DNA of 24,743 bases from Chara braunii. Lineage: Eukaryota > Streptophyta > Charophyceae > Charales > Characeae. Below, piece by piece: positions 1-10,826 of the stretch (position 1 is its first letter; each line of letters begins with the position of its first letter). Under the pieces are notes generated by a model. The model ran no database searches. It saw only the letters and a program-made list of their open reading frames with translations, and was not told the origin of the DNA. The translations under genes and the position numbers were made by a program. Location of the stretch: positions 3,649,547 through 3,674,289 of the forward strand of contig BFEA01000063.1 in the NCBI GenBank assembly GCA_003427395.1, read 5' to 3'.

Positions 1-44
1 ATATATATATATATGATATATATATATATATATATATATGTATG

Positions 45-92
<48 letters not shown>
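1..92. repeat. (AT)n then (GT)n compound microsatellite
   Basis: Alternating AT with a few interrupting G or TG steps occupies about the first 64 bases and passes directly into a pure GT run. It is a simple-sequence repeat with no coding content and is cut by the window edge, so its full length is unknown. Confidence 0.97.
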
Positions 93-94
<2 letters not shown>

Positions 95-874
95 CGCGCA
101 CCTTCCCGTGGGCAGGTTCCCTCTAGTCGTCGGTCCCTCGAAAGGGTCTAACGGCCAAAAACTCAATTTCCCAACCCCCGCGGTTTTTTTATTTTTTTAA
201 TTTCTTAAAAAAAAACGGAAAAAAAAAAGTTTGGCAGTGCGGGGGGATTCCCAACTGCCAGGGGCAACCCCCCATGCCGCCGAAACGGAGTTTCCCTCCC
301 CCTGCTTGGCACAGCTCCTTGGCGGGGCCACTTTACCCCCGTTGAACCTGGGGTAGGACGGGCGTAGGGCGGAGGTAGGACGCCGCTCTAAGGTTAGAGC
401 AGGGACCCCCCGTTCTACATTCCGCCAGACACTCAGGTTTGTTCATGTAGGGTTGTGGCTCTTCAGGGCAGCGGTCCTAGTGTTGGCCAAATTGCCTGCG
501 GCCGCGGGTGTCCTGTAGCCCACCGCCTTGGATCTGAGCTGGGCTGTGCCCCCACTATCTGTTTTCCTTTCCGGGTTGTGTTGTCTGAGGGATTACCGGG
601 CTCAGTTTCTTCTTGGTAATGATGAAGCCCTATGGGCCCCTTTGTAAAATATATATATCGTCAAATAGAACTGCCCGGTAAACCGTAGGCAGAGAGGGAG
701 AAGAGGACAACAAACGAGGGGCTGTGACAAACTGTTTCGTCGGAGTTTCACCGACTCATATTTGTATATAAAATGCTGGCGGCACTGGCCAAAAGAACAA
801 AAAAAAACACAACATGGCGTTTCGACAAAGCTTGGCGCGCAGCGGGATTCTGCCTTCGCAAAAAGAGGCTCCTA
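93..874. other. Unassigned stretch, no gene recognised
   Basis: I see no long open frame and no RNA gene here. Local features are homopolymer A/T runs near 186-230, a near-perfect 7-bp hairpin at 385-400 (gctctaa/ttagagc, 2-nt loop), a short GTCGG/CCGAC hairpin near 739-755, and a TATA-like stretch near 763-772. A sequence at about 574-594 (CTGAG/CTCAG arms with CCGGG in the loop) faintly resembles the LINE-tail hairpin but has an 11-nt loop. Confidence 0.5.
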
Positions 875-890
875 TGTACTGGTGGTTTAA
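875..890 (+). mobile_element. Orphan right end of a TTAA-bounded inverted-repeat element
   Basis: These 16 bases match the right terminus of the elements at 6345-7049 and 9694-10386 (agtactggtggtttaa) with one difference, and end in TTAA. No partner left end is visible between 1 and 875. It is probably a truncated copy, abutted by the poly(T) of the next LINE fragment. Confidence 0.55.
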
Positions 891-893
891 GAC

Positions 894-1525
894 TTTTTTT
901 TTTAAAAAGGCCAAGTTGAACATAGATCTATTAGGAAAGGGGATAGGAGCAGCCCCCCCAGAGACCTAGGTTGGGCCACTCCATCGATTAGTGGGGACCT
1001 GCACCTGCTGGAAACTGGGTCCAGTGCCCCTTCCGTAATTACCAGAAAGCTTACGAGTTTGAAAGTAGAATCCTGCCTCTTCAGCTCATTCTGAGCCGCC
1101 AGATACAGTGAATCAGTCTAGCAGATCTACCTTATAGACCCAGCAGCATTCGAAAATAGAGAATTTTAATCTTGCAAATTTGATCCTACATTGTCCCTCA
1201 GTCAAAAGACTCCATATTTACCAACCCTAGCTCAGAGGAGACTTTATGAAATAGACAAAGACTGAACAGGGAAAATAGGATTACCCGTCCCTTCTACCAA
1301 ACCAATCCCTCTCCACCAAAGCTAGCTCAGAGGGAGGAAAGGGATCAGGGAATAATTCAGAATCTGGAGATCTCAGTAAAGCTCCTGGGAGGATCATGAA
1401 CCATTCTTGAAAGGAAATATGATATCTCTGTTGAGAGAGACAGCCTCCCCTTCCCCTCCTAGCCAAACTACATCTCCCAGTCTCTCCCCTGAGGCATCCC
1501 CCAACCAGTCCAGTGTGAATTTCAA
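894..1525 (-). mobile_element. 5'-truncated LINE fragment: C-terminal tail of ORF2 plus 3' UTR
   Basis: Read on the minus strand, this is the last part of a LINE. A frame at 1466-1281 encodes a peptide with FQEW and FPDPFPP that matches the extreme C-termini of the LINE copies at 2237-2446 and 19385-19585. The 3' UTR follows, with the 19-nt tail hairpin at 1007-1025 (outer pair is a G.T wobble here), a degraded copy of the TGGTGGGG block near 976-1000, and a poly(A) tail seen as T at 894-903. DNA similarity to the other LINEs runs up to a CCCCCAACCAGTC block near 1500. No TSD was found. The fragment lacks RT and cannot move by itself. Confidence 0.8.
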
Positions 1526-1573
1526 CATTTTTTTTTTTTATATCCTAGTTTAGATGCAGACTCCCTAAATCTG

Positions 1574-1720
1574 TTTTTTTTGTTTTTGAACAAGCTCCAT
1601 CTATTGGTGGGGAGCCACACCTGCTGGAAATCGGGTCCAGCGTCCCTTGAATACATCTGTTCCCTCTTTCTTCCGGCACAAACTGGGAACCGCGCCCAGC
1701 GTACCTTGCAAAATTTTGAG
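1574..1720 (-). mobile_element. Short LINE-tail remnants, two hairpins in tandem
   Basis: A T-run at 1574-1587 (the poly(A) tail on the minus strand) is followed by the LINE tail block beginning gctccatctattggtgggg and a hairpin at 1623-1641. A second hairpin of the same geometry lies at 1683-1699, in which the arms read CTGGG/CCCAG in place of CTGGA/TCCAG. These look like two successive insertions, or a duplicated tail, of severely 5'-truncated LINE or partner elements. I found no clear TSD. Confidence 0.7.
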
Positions 1721-1798
1721 CATTCTCAGAATACCAGGGCCATTACCTGCCTTCGGCTACACAAATTTACTAGTCAGAGAGCAGGGATTTAGAATTTA

Positions 1799-1802
<4 letters not shown>

Positions 1803-1839
<37 letters not shown>

Positions 1840-4800
1840 CACCCCTCGTAGTGCTAGTGCTGCTGGTAAGGGCAGACACACTACCGTCTTCCCCCGAACA
1901 TAACACACCCTAAAAATGAATGTATACAAGCTATATTTCCGGCCAGATACAGCCAAAATAAGGGTTCAGGGGAAGACGGTTGCACCCGGGGAGAGGCTCC
2001 ATCTATTGGTGGGGAGCATCACCTGCTGGAAAACGGGTCCAGCGTCCCTTCTATACAGTATGAATCAGGATAATGTCAGGAAAAACAACTGAGAAAGACA
2101 CCTGCCAGAAGGAACCTCTTCACCCTATGTCATGCGCCAGATATGCTGCTATTACACACTAGTTCCTTCCCCACCCTCCCTTTGTCATTCTAATCACCCT
2201 TTATCCGTTTCTACTCCTGACCAAACCATTGTTCTTCTACCATTGTACTTCTACCATTGCTGTGGCTGCTGGGGGAAACTCCTCAGGTCTCTTCATCGGA
2301 ATGTTGGGGTCGACCTGCAGCCAATCCTTAAACCTGAGGTTGTAGTCCTTGTTGAGGGCGCCACCTCCTCCCTCATCCCCCACCTCCCCAGGCCATTCGA
2401 CCTGTGCCATCCTGCCGCCCCTGCCCCCCCCCCAACCAGTCTGCACAGAATGTTTGTATTTCCTTGATGATATCTGCTTTCTGTGTGAAGTGTTCCATTT
2501 TGCCCTGAACCCTTTTCCATTGTATCCTTATTTCTGTTTCAATAAATTGTCTGACAATGTCCGCTGTTTCCCCTTCCCCCATTCTGGCCCCTTCCTGGTC
2601 GAAAACACACCTTTTTGACCATAATGCCCACACCACCGCCTTCTGGCAGTGGAAAAAAGGTTATTGGCATACTGGGATGCTTGTGGTCTACGCCACTCAC
2701 CTAGCAGTATAGTCTCCCAACTCCACGGCCATTCCTCCTCAGTTCCTAGTTGTGACCAGATGCAGTCCCACCATCGCCACATTAGTATAGCCCCTGGGCA
2801 TTGGAGGAAGATGTGTTCTATTGTATCACATATTCTTCGACTCGGGAAACCTGCATAGCAGGACTTGCACCATTGGAGAGCCTCCCCTCTTTGTTCCAGG
2901 AGGGAGGCGAACTTCGCTGGTCTCTCATTCACACCCTTGAACCATTGTCGGCCTCTAATCTGATCATCACCTAGGTTTAAGTGTCTCTTCCATCTATCCC
3001 CTATCCTTGCCCGTACATCCACCCTGGGTCTAATCATCCTATAAGTGGTTCTTACTGACAGTTCAATGAGATGCACTGGTTGCCCTTGCCAACCCCTCTC
3101 CCATTGCCATTCGATTGGGTCCAGGGCTAAGCATGACAGGGGGGTTTCCGGTCGGTAAACTTGTCATTGAATCCTCCCCTCCTTGAGGCACTGCAATACC
3201 CGGATTTGGTAAAGGTTGGTTTTGTCATGCCATTGGACCAAGTCTAAGTGGTATCTGACCAGTGTGTCATCCCCTCTTCTCTCAAATAGGTTGATCATCA
3301 CCCCTTCCGTTCTAGCTTCCACTACGGTACCTATTTGTAGGGGGAGCTCCTCTATCCTGACCGCTACCCACTCCTATTCTTGTAATGACGGTCCCTTCCT
3401 CAGGATTACCACCCAGGCTAGGGGAATCGAGAATATTAATTGTTCTAGGGCGTCCGTCATCTTACGAACGTGGGGAAGGCTGGGTTTGAGTTGTTGGGCC
3501 GATTTCCAATCCTTGTTTCCTTCATCCAATATGTCTCCTACCCTAAGAATCCCGTATCTGACCCAAGAGGACCAACAGGGATCCGAGTTGCAGAAGACCC
3601 GGCCTTGCCTGTCCGTGATTGCTCTTTTACCAAACAGAGGTTGGCGCAGGATTTCCTCCATGCATTCCGGGGACGGTCTATTAGGGATCGACAACATTCT
3701 GCAGTTTCGGATAAGGTTGATCAAAAACTTGTCCTTGATGAGGTCTTGACTCACTGCTCCTTTGTCCCCTTCCACTACTGGGTGTGAGTTGGCTCGGGGG
3801 ATAGACCAATACCAGTCCTCGAGCCATGTAAATGGGTCCACTCTCTGATTGGTGCTTGGTGCAAGTCTACGGATCTGTTCCCTCGCCAAGTCCCACCACG
3901 GGGGGTTTATACCGATAATCAATCTTTTAACCCATTGGATTGATAAGGCTATGACTTGTAGAGAGGGGTCCCAAACCTCCCCTGGTCTTTGGTTGGACCA
4001 GCGTGTCCCAAGCTACCCGACTGATCACATTTTGTTGCTCGTGGTCCCCTCGCCAGAGAAAGGCTACTAAGTGTCGTTTGAGGACCCTGACACTAGGCTT
4101 ACTTAGCTGTCAAAGGGCTAATTTATACCATATTGATGCTAGCACAACGTTATTGATGATCAGCGCTCTTCCAAAGATAGAGGTGTTTTTCCTTGCCCAT
4201 TCTTGCATTTTCTGTAGCGCATGTGTAGTGATCCATTTGTCATTGTGTGTCGGCGGGCCTAAAGCGGAAAGTGCTACCCCTAGGACGAGTATTTGTTCCT
4301 CGAGGGGTCTCCAATCTACCTTCGACTGTTCGGGGGGACGAACCCCGTGGAAGTGGACCCACCAGCCTTATGTTTTGCTTCCCCAGTTGATGGCCATGTC
4401 CGAGACCTAAGTAAAGCGCCCCATCAGGGCTTGAATTTCGTCCATATTAGTTTGGGTGACTTCTACAACTATTGTCAGATTGTTCGTAAACGTCGAGTAG
4501 ACAGGTATGGCTTCCTTTGGGATGCCTGCCAAACGGAGCCTAGAGATCTTTTTGCTAGTTCTCAGATTGACAGCCAACGCTTCCATTACAACGAGGAAAA
4601 GACAAGGGGCTATCGGGTCCCCTGCCTTACTGAGTGCTGTAGTTGGATCTCCAGAGCTAGGAGTCCATTCACCTGCACCCGTGTAGTCGCATTGCAGTGG
4701 AGTATTTTTATCCAATCTCAAGATTCCGAACCAAAATTCATTTTCTGCAAACATTTACCTAGGAATCTCCAGTCTACGTGATCATATGCTTTTTCGAAGT

Positions 4801-5990
4801 CAATAAACCATATGGCTGGATTTTGTTGCGACCGCCTCGATAATTTAATTAATTCATTGACCAAGAGCACGTTATCTTGGATGTTCCTATTGCGCATAAA
4901 TCCTGTTTGTGTCGGGTGGATTATCTCCTCCAGGACCGGGATCATCCTATTGTCCAGTGCCTTCGCCACCAACTTGTATACCACAGTGAGAAGGGTGATC
5001 GGGCGATAGTTTTTAATATTAGTTTTATCCCCCTTTTTGTAGAGCAGGGCAAAAATTCCTTGACCTGCAAAATCCCCTATGTTCCACGATGTTCTAACAT
5101 GCCTATAATACTTCATCAGGTCCGTCGACATAGGGGACAACATTTCCTCCCAAAATTCTTTAGGAAGCACATCCACCCCGGGTGTTTTGTCCTCCTCCAT
5201 CTGCAGGAGGGTTTTCCAGAGTTCTTTCTTCGGCACTGCCTCGGCAGCGGTTTTTCCAGGTCCTCCCGTTGGCCGTCAGAGATTTTCTGAGAGAGAGAGG
5301 TTAAAAGGTCATCGATCGTGCCTTCTCTAGTTTGCTCTAGTTCTTCTACAAGGTTGGATGAGAACAATTCTTTGTAAAAGTTCCTGGCCACTTTCAGGCT
5401 GTGTGTCGAGGAGTATGAGGCAACCTCTCGTGTTTTAATTGGATCATATAGTCCCTTTGTGGTGGTTCTTCTGGCCCTTGTTTGGGTCAGTGCGAAGAAG
5501 GATGCATCCATCTGTCCTTCTATGGTGTGTCTAGCTAATTTTCCCCTGATGATAGATTTGTGCCATCTTTGTTGAGCATAGGCCAAAAGTTGTTGTTTCG
5601 GTTTTTGTAACTCTGCGGGTTCTGTTTGGGAGTGCTGGTGCGGAGCAATGTTATTTTTCTGTTCAAGATTCCAGACTTTCTCCTGAATGTCAATTTCCTG
5701 TGCATATTTCTCTTTCGCTCGATTTTTGAAAATTTGTTGCATTTCCTGCCCATAAAGGCTAGCCCGTTGTTAAACCACTCAATCTATGAATCATGTCGGT
5801 CCCGTGTGGACTGCCAGTAGTAATTTTTGTTCATTTAAACTGTTGGATGAGGTTAGGCAGTTCCTCCCCTCTATTCTCACTTTTTCCAAAACATGCACAC
5901 AACATTTATACCATAATGGGCACAACACAACTTTTCTCCTCATATTGGCCCAACAGGATTACTTTCCAATTCCAAGGTCAATCTAACCCA
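1803..5990 (-). mobile_element. LINE-A: L1-type non-LTR retrotransposon, 5'-truncated and decayed
   Basis: The longest LINE copy in the window, on the minus strand. From its 5' side it holds the end of the endonuclease-RT linker, the RT, the post-RT block, a Cys/His C-terminal domain, a 3' UTR of about 400 bp and a poly(A) tail (31 T at 1803-1833). The 3' UTR carries the conserved 19-nt hairpin at 2025-2043, the block at 1995-2020 that pairs GCTCC with GGAGC, and a more distal imperfect hairpin near 1848-1878. The endonuclease domain is not recognisable above about 5990. Several frameshifts and stops make it non-autonomous. The 5' boundary is approximate because the flank is another LINE fragment, and I could not find a TSD. 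Confidence 0.88.
2237..5753 (-). pseudogene. LINE-A ORF2 (reverse transcriptase polyprotein), frameshifted
   Basis: Reverse transcriptase of a plant L1-type LINE, which in an intact copy would make cDNA by target-primed reverse transcription. Pieces in order: linker (5742-5116); RT fingers and palm (5236-4718) with NYRPITLL, QTGFMRNRNIQDN and motif A FIDFEKAYDHVDW; the rest of the palm (4754-4407) with GDPIAPCLF; post-RT block (about 4400-3930) with FLWRGDHEQQ and GGLGPL; C-terminal region (3922-3374) with TWLEDWYWSIPR; Cys/His domain (3076-2528) with WCKSC, DTIEHIFLQCP and WRWW; and a C-terminal tail (2446-2237). The pieces lie in different frames and some contain stops. At the position of the catalytic FADD box the sequence reads FTNN, so both metal-binding Asp are lost. 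Confidence 0.9.
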
Positions 5991-6074
5991 GTTAGTTTGT
6001 TCCATACATAGTCTCATCTTCTCTATAGTATTTTTTCTCATCTACACTATAGGAATATGTGCGGTTGTTCTCTA

Positions 6075-6344
6075 TTGTTTCCCTTATTTTCCTACTTGGA
6101 AACGCTTCCACACAAGCTTGATACCAAGGGAGAACTAAACCTTTTTGCTCTAGAGATGAATCATCTATTAACCAGTCGTTAGTAGGTAGTCATCTATGAG
6201 ATATTTGCCATCGAAGAGAGGCAAACTTTGTCAGTCTTTCCTTGAATCCTCTACACCATGGGAATGATTTGAGTGCTTCTAGATGAATATTTAAATGCCT
6301 GGCCCACCTTTCCTGCGTTATTGCAGTCACATCCACCCTAGGTC
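6075..6344 (-). mobile_element. LINE fragment (C-terminal Cys/His region), part 1
   Basis: Minus-strand translation gives RPRVDV, ERWARHLNI, FASLRWQISHR, a stop, LPTNDWLIDDSSLEQKG and AFPSRKIRETIE. These match the corresponding parts of LINE-A (RPRVDV, IEHIFLQCP region) and LINE-B (DRWAKHLNI, LPTNAWLVD, LEQKG). The copy is pseudogenised. Its upstream half continues at 7050-7200, so the element at 6345-7049 is inserted into it. Between 5990 and 6075 I see nothing assignable. Confidence 0.85.
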
Positions 6345-7049
6345 TTAAACCGCCAGTACTTGGCCCAGCTATGAGCCGCGGGCGTGTACCGTTACGCGCC
6401 GCATTTTAGGGGGGTCATTCACATGAACGGCTAGTCGCTAAGAATTGCAATTTAAAAAAGAAAAAAAAAAGAAAAAAAAAAACCCTACTTTCTAAGTTGG
6501 GCGGGGGTCGTGGTCACGTCTATTCTTGGTGGAATGCTTCTAACTAGTATTTCAGGTAGATTCTGGATGTCTATTTTTTCTGCTTTTGTTTTTTTTTTTC
6601 ACTTTTCTTACCCTGCCAGCGAGGCAGGGCATATGCCGTGATCTACTGAACAGCCCTCGTTGAGGGCATACTCACACTTGCACACAGACAAATGTATCTA
6701 ACTAATTTCAGGGGCAAATTCATGTTTCGTTTTTTTTTTTCTTCTTTGAGATTCATTTCTTTGTTTTTTTTCCTTATTTTACTTTTGGATTCTGACAAAA
6801 ACGCCACGGGGCTGATACACCCAAACTGCGACGTGCTCACATTAGCACTCGGCAGAATGCGTCCAACTGCATTCACATCCACAACATTGTTGTTGTTGTT
6901 TTTTTGTTTTTTTTTTTGTTTTCCAACTGGTCCCCACAGCCTCGGCCCGTCCAGCTACTGGTACTGCCAGGCTTGGCAGGCTCTACATACAGGTCACTGG
7001 GTCACTGGAGGCTCAGACTTGATAGCTCGGCCAAATATTGGTGGTTTAA
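6345..7049. mobile_element. TTAA-bounded inverted-repeat element, copy A (705 bp with both TTAA)
   Basis: Terminal inverted repeats of about 28 bp (ttaaaccgccagtacttggc at the left; the right end is the reverse complement with about 4 differences) enclose non-coding DNA with several poly(T) runs. TTAA stands at both ends. Taking one TTAA away rejoins two halves of a LINE in register with LINE-A, which argues that TTAA is the duplicated target site, as in piggyBac-type transposition. No transposase is encoded. It closely resembles copy B at 9694-10386 along its whole length; one difference is a small tandem duplication, gtcactgggtcactgg, near 6992-7007. The superfamily is inferred from the TTAA target alone. 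Confidence 0.85.
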
Positions 7050-7200
7050 CAAATTGATAAGAGGCCTTGACCGACAATGTTTACAACTTTTGTGGCTTGT
7101 TCCTCTTTAAGGATCTCCAGACTCACTCTTCCGGATCCAAAGGAAGATCTGGAATATGAATGTCAGGAAAAAAAGCTCGCCATCCTTTTAGGTAGGAATA
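7050..7200 (-). mobile_element. LINE fragment, part 2 (upstream half, separated by element A)
   Basis: The minus strand encodes LSVKASYQ directly at the TTAA junction and, upstream, FFPDIHIPDLPLDPEE followed by a stop and VWRSLK. LINE-B has LSVKSTYRM and LVLDPQEWQWK at the equivalent places. This shows the LINE extended through the insertion point of copy A. The extent beyond about 7200 is unclear. Confidence 0.75.
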
Positions 7201-7210
7201 GTACACCACC

Positions 7211-7225
7211 CGAATGGTGGTTTAA
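7211..7225 (+). mobile_element. Possible orphan right end of a TTAA element
   Basis: The segment tggtggtttaa plus the following gactt is identical to the junction at 881-895. Only this terminal piece is present. It also forms a small CCACC/GGTGG hairpin. It may be a degraded element end; chance cannot be excluded. Confidence 0.35.
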
Positions 7226-7229
7226 GACT

Positions 7230-9693
7230 TGGTGTGGAGTTTCAAAATTCCTTATGAATTTAGGTTTGGTTGGTTTCTATTTTCTACAGGGTCGAGTCTC
7301 AGCCAAGGGGTTAGGTTTGAGGCCAGTTGGCCTCTGCTATAAGTAACAGACTTGCTTTGTTGATTGATATGTGAAGCAGGTGACCCATTGCGTCCATGGA
7401 TTGTCGAGTCACACTCGTGATATGCAACCTCACACCCCGGGCAGTGTCCCGCACCCGTCGGATCACCGATCATAGAAATGGGGGCGTGGCCGAGGATTTT
7501 GGGCAGGGGTTAAACAGCCAGGGCGAAACTGGGGGTTCTCGCTTCAGTCTTGAGGGTTGCTTAGGAAAGTCGGGCCAACCAGGGAGAACTGCAAAATTCC
7601 AAACTTAGATAGGCGTGGAAGGGCGGGGCATGGGGAAAATTCCGCCTGTCGGCTTAGGGACGAGAGCACAACTAATTCACCACCAGCTACGACCGCTAAA
7701 GATTGCGAAAAGAAAACGAAACCACGAATCTACCGTTTTTCTCATGTCAGGTTCACGCCACCCTTTTCGTTGGGAGGGGAGTGGGGCAAGGAGAAACGGG
7801 ACACCCTAGGCATCCGAATCGGATCCGCTCAGTCCGCCCGATCGGCTAGAGGTCTCGTCATACGACGGAGGAGGGGGCGGGGATACCCAGGTCCAAAAGT
7901 TCGCCGAAAGAGCTCCCGCGTCGCGGGAGAGGTTTGGGAACCGGACGGACCCTTCATAGCCCAGTACCATTCTCCGCCAAGAACACGAGTTCCCCAGCCG
8001 GCACCATTGACAACTGAACCAAGGCTTCTACGTGGTGTGGGCCGCACGCCAGGGGATCACTATCAAGACCATGTAAAGAAGAATCAGCGCGGGGGAAGAA
8101 AATCGATCAATCAAAACAAACCCGGTCCCCCCTATGTGGCACGCCTTAGACGGATTGTGTAAGTGAACCCGATCGGTCCGCAATACACCCTCCGTACGTC
8201 TGCATCGCAGTAAAGACCGTCCTCGTCTACGGTGGGAAGAGGAGGGAGGTCGCTATGGCGAATTGATGTGAGGTTCCAGCACGGGCAGTTACTTGCACTC
8301 ACATTTAGAGTAGCAAGCCTCGACTCCATGCAAGTCTCGATTCTCCTTCCACCGCCCACTCTCAACAGTCAAAAGCAAAAAGTTTCACACAACGTTGTCA
8401 ACCAGAATGCCCACCCTATCAAAATGGCAATGACCGAGAGGCCGAGAGATCGGGCAGATCACCGAAGCCCTCACGCCCAACTTGAAGTCCCTCGTCACTC
8501 GGCCCGTGCGGGTGAATGGAGAAATTTGACACATGGCTCTTGCGCACGGGAGGAAGAAAAAGGGTTGCGATGATCTCGCACGCGCACGAGGCACGGGGAT
8601 CGACAGTTAGTCGGGAATCAAAGAGCATCAGCACACTCATGCATGCAAGCAGACGTCCAAAACCCAATGACCGCAGGAACCGCACCCATGTGGGCAATAC
8701 AACAAAGACCACCATATAGTCTTTTTGTATCCATGAATCCATAGAATTGTGAAGCATTCAACGTCCATTGACACACACCCAACGCCACACACACGACTCA
8801 ATATCCACACTTAGTTTCTGGAGCACATGGCAAATGGACAAAGTAGCGATGGAGAAGAAGCGAGTCCCTCGCTATTCAGAATTACAACAATGCTGGCAGT
8901 CCGCGTACACAGCCACCGACACAACCGAACACAAGCCAACCATAGCCTCAAGGCCCTGCTGCTGGCTCCGTTCCCATCTCCACCACCTCTCAGTCCCTCC
9001 AACTGCCTTACCCCAAGTCTACCACTAATTCCACCCAACGGTATCACTCCACCTGTTCCTTGGGCACGTCGAGCCTGTTCGGCGCCGTGGCCTTTGCGCA
9101 TAGCTCACGCAGCATCACAGCTGAGATCAAAGAGAGGGAGAGGAATGGGCCGCGTGAATTATATATATATAGAGTGTGTGGAAGGCGGCGGGGCACCAAC
9201 GCGTAAGGCGGGTAGCGAGGGGCGTAGATGAGAAGGAGAGACGAAAGAAGGTTCCAGAGGATCGAAGAAGGCAGGACGATCGAAATGTTTGTACACTTGG
9301 GTTGCTCATTCAAGCCGCGAGTGTAAGTTCACCCTTGCAACTTGATCCGGCCAACCCAACTGACGACCAATCAATCACCCCAAAAGGGGATCGGACGAAG
9401 TGCCCGGGGGAAGACGATGGGTTACTCGGAGACGAGGGACGCTCAAGGCGGGGAATCGAGCTTGCATAGCGAGCAGGAATTCAAAAATGGACGCGCGCGC
9501 ACCTGCTGATGCAGGAAAAATCGAAATGCTGTCAACCGAAATTCATAACTGTTCCTTGAAGTTCTTGCGCAGTTGGTAATCGGCTGCGCGAAGCTAATTT
9601 GAACAAGGACGGGCAATTTCAAAAGATACGCGCAATTGACCCACAGGAATTCAAAAACAGACCATGCTTCCTATAATTAGTCAAGGTTCGTAC
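7230..9693. other. GC-rich unassigned region, no gene recognised
   Basis: About 2.4 kb without recognisable repeats. The longest open frame is 7557-8162 (+, 201 codons). Its product is rich in Arg, Gly and Pro, shows no motif I know and overlaps other frames, so I do not call it a gene. A TATA-like run (attatatatatatag) lies at 9159-9173 next to purine-rich sequence; I cannot show that it is a promoter. It may be low-copy DNA containing unrecognised exons. Confidence 0.4.
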
Positions 9694-10386
9694 TTAAACC
9701 ACCAGTACTTCACCCAGCTATGGGCCGCGGGCATGTCCCATTAACGCGCCGCATTTGGGGGGGGTCGTTCACAGGAACGGCCGGTCGGTGAGAATTGCGA
9801 CATAGAAAAGTAAGAACAACAACAAAAAAAAAAACTACTTTTCTAAGTTGGGTGGGGGTCGTGGTCAGGTAGTTCGTGGTGGAATGCTTCTAAGTAGTAT
9901 TTCAGTTAGATTTCGGATGTCGTTTTCTTCTGCTTTTGTTTTTTTTTCCATTTTGCTTAGATTCCCCTGCCAGTGAGGCAGGGCATATCCTGTGATCTAC
10001 TGAGCAGCCCTAGTTGACGGCATATTCACACCTGCACACAGACAAATGTATCTAACTAATTTCAGTGCCAAATTCATGTTTCTTTTTTTTTTCTTCTTTG
10101 AGATTCATTTCTTTGTTTTTTCCCCCCTTATTTTACTTTTGGATTCTGACAAAAATGCCACGGGGCTGATACACCCAAGCTGCGACGTGCTCACACTAGC
10201 ACTCAAGAGAATGCATCCAACAGCCCAGCGTTTTTTTTTTTTTTTTCTTTTTTGCTGTTTTTGTTTTCCAACTGGTCCCCCCAGCCTCAGCCCGTCCAGC
10301 TACTGGTACTGCCAGGCTTGGCAGGCTCGACATACCGGTCGCTGGAGGCTCGGACTTGATAGCTGGGCCAAGTACTGGTGGTTTAA
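9694..10386. mobile_element. TTAA-bounded inverted-repeat element, copy B (693 bp)
   Basis: The same family as copy A, co-linear with it. Inverted repeats begin ttaaaccaccagtactt at the left and end aagtactggtggtttaa at the right, extending to about 28 bp with the block cccagctat. TTAA is present at both ends. A GTTC/GAAC mini-hairpin sits inside the left end (about 9767-9778). The interior holds poly(T) runs and no significant frame. It is non-autonomous, presumably moved by a transposase encoded elsewhere. Confidence 0.85.
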
Positions 10387-10702
10387 GGGCTTACTTCGGA
10401 TTTTAGTCCAAAGGGTGTGTGAAGCCGCGAGGCACGGATCTTGGCTTATCACACACTACAAGCAGAGCTCCTATCAGAATTTTAAACAAACAAACAAAAA
10501 AGAAGAAAAGAAAACGGAAAGAAAAGAAAACCTGGCCCAGGGGTGTATTGCATAACAATGGTGATGCTGGTTTCAAATGCGACCTATTCACCAAACTCTG
10601 AGTGGGTGGAAGAGTAATGTGGGCCGCAAGGCAAGTGAAGAGGCAGGCAGCAGTCAAGATCTCAACTTGAGCATAAGAGGCAGACAATACCTAAAGGCCT
10701 CG
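10387..10702. other. Unassigned spacer with an A/G-rich run
   Basis: Holds a purine-rich AAAAGAAAAG-type run (about 10490-10530) and no recognisable gene. There is no plant-type U6 promoter (upstream sequence element plus TATA) ahead of the U6 fragment that follows. Confidence 0.4.
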
Positions 10703-10706
10703 CCGT

Positions 10707-10738
<32 letters not shown>

Positions 10739-10760
10739 GGCCCCTGCGCAAGGATGACAC
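10703..10760 (+). pseudogene. U6 spliceosomal snRNA fragment (central core, ends missing)
   Basis: Fifty-eight bases match plant-type U6 snRNA from about nt 17 to nt 74 with about one mismatch. They include the ACAGAGA box (10722-10728), which pairs with the 5' splice site, the AGC triad (10734-10736) and most of the internal stem-loop up to GACAC. The usual 5' stem-loop (GTCC...GGAC) is absent, and the last ~28 nt are replaced by a T-rich run. With no promoter elements seen, this is most likely a retro-copied or recombined fragment. Its near-perfect sequence contrasts with the decayed surroundings, so it is recent or under constraint. Confidence 0.85.
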
Positions 10761-10780
10761 CTTTCTTTTTTTTGGGATTG

Positions 10781-10826
10781 CGTCCTTTCTAACCTTGCTC
10801 CTTCGTCCTTTCTAACCTTGCTCCTT
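10781..10826. repeat. Perfect 23-bp tandem duplication
   Basis: A 23-bp unit beginning cgtcctttctaaccttgctc occurs twice head to tail with no difference, just downstream of the U6 fragment. Confidence 0.95.

Noticed and set aside
573-595. CTGAG/CTCAG hairpin with CCGGG
   Set aside because: The loop is 11 nt instead of 7 and no neighbouring LINE tail sequence is seen.
7557-8162. 201-codon frame, Arg/Gly/Pro-rich
   Set aside because: No motif, overlaps other frames in GC-rich DNA where stops are rare; no splice or promoter evidence.
9159-9173. Core promoter (TATA-like run)
   Set aside because: Simple AT dinucleotide run with no supporting downstream gene.
10703-10760. A functional U6 gene
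   Set aside because: The 5' stem-loop, the last ~28 nt and promoter elements are missing.
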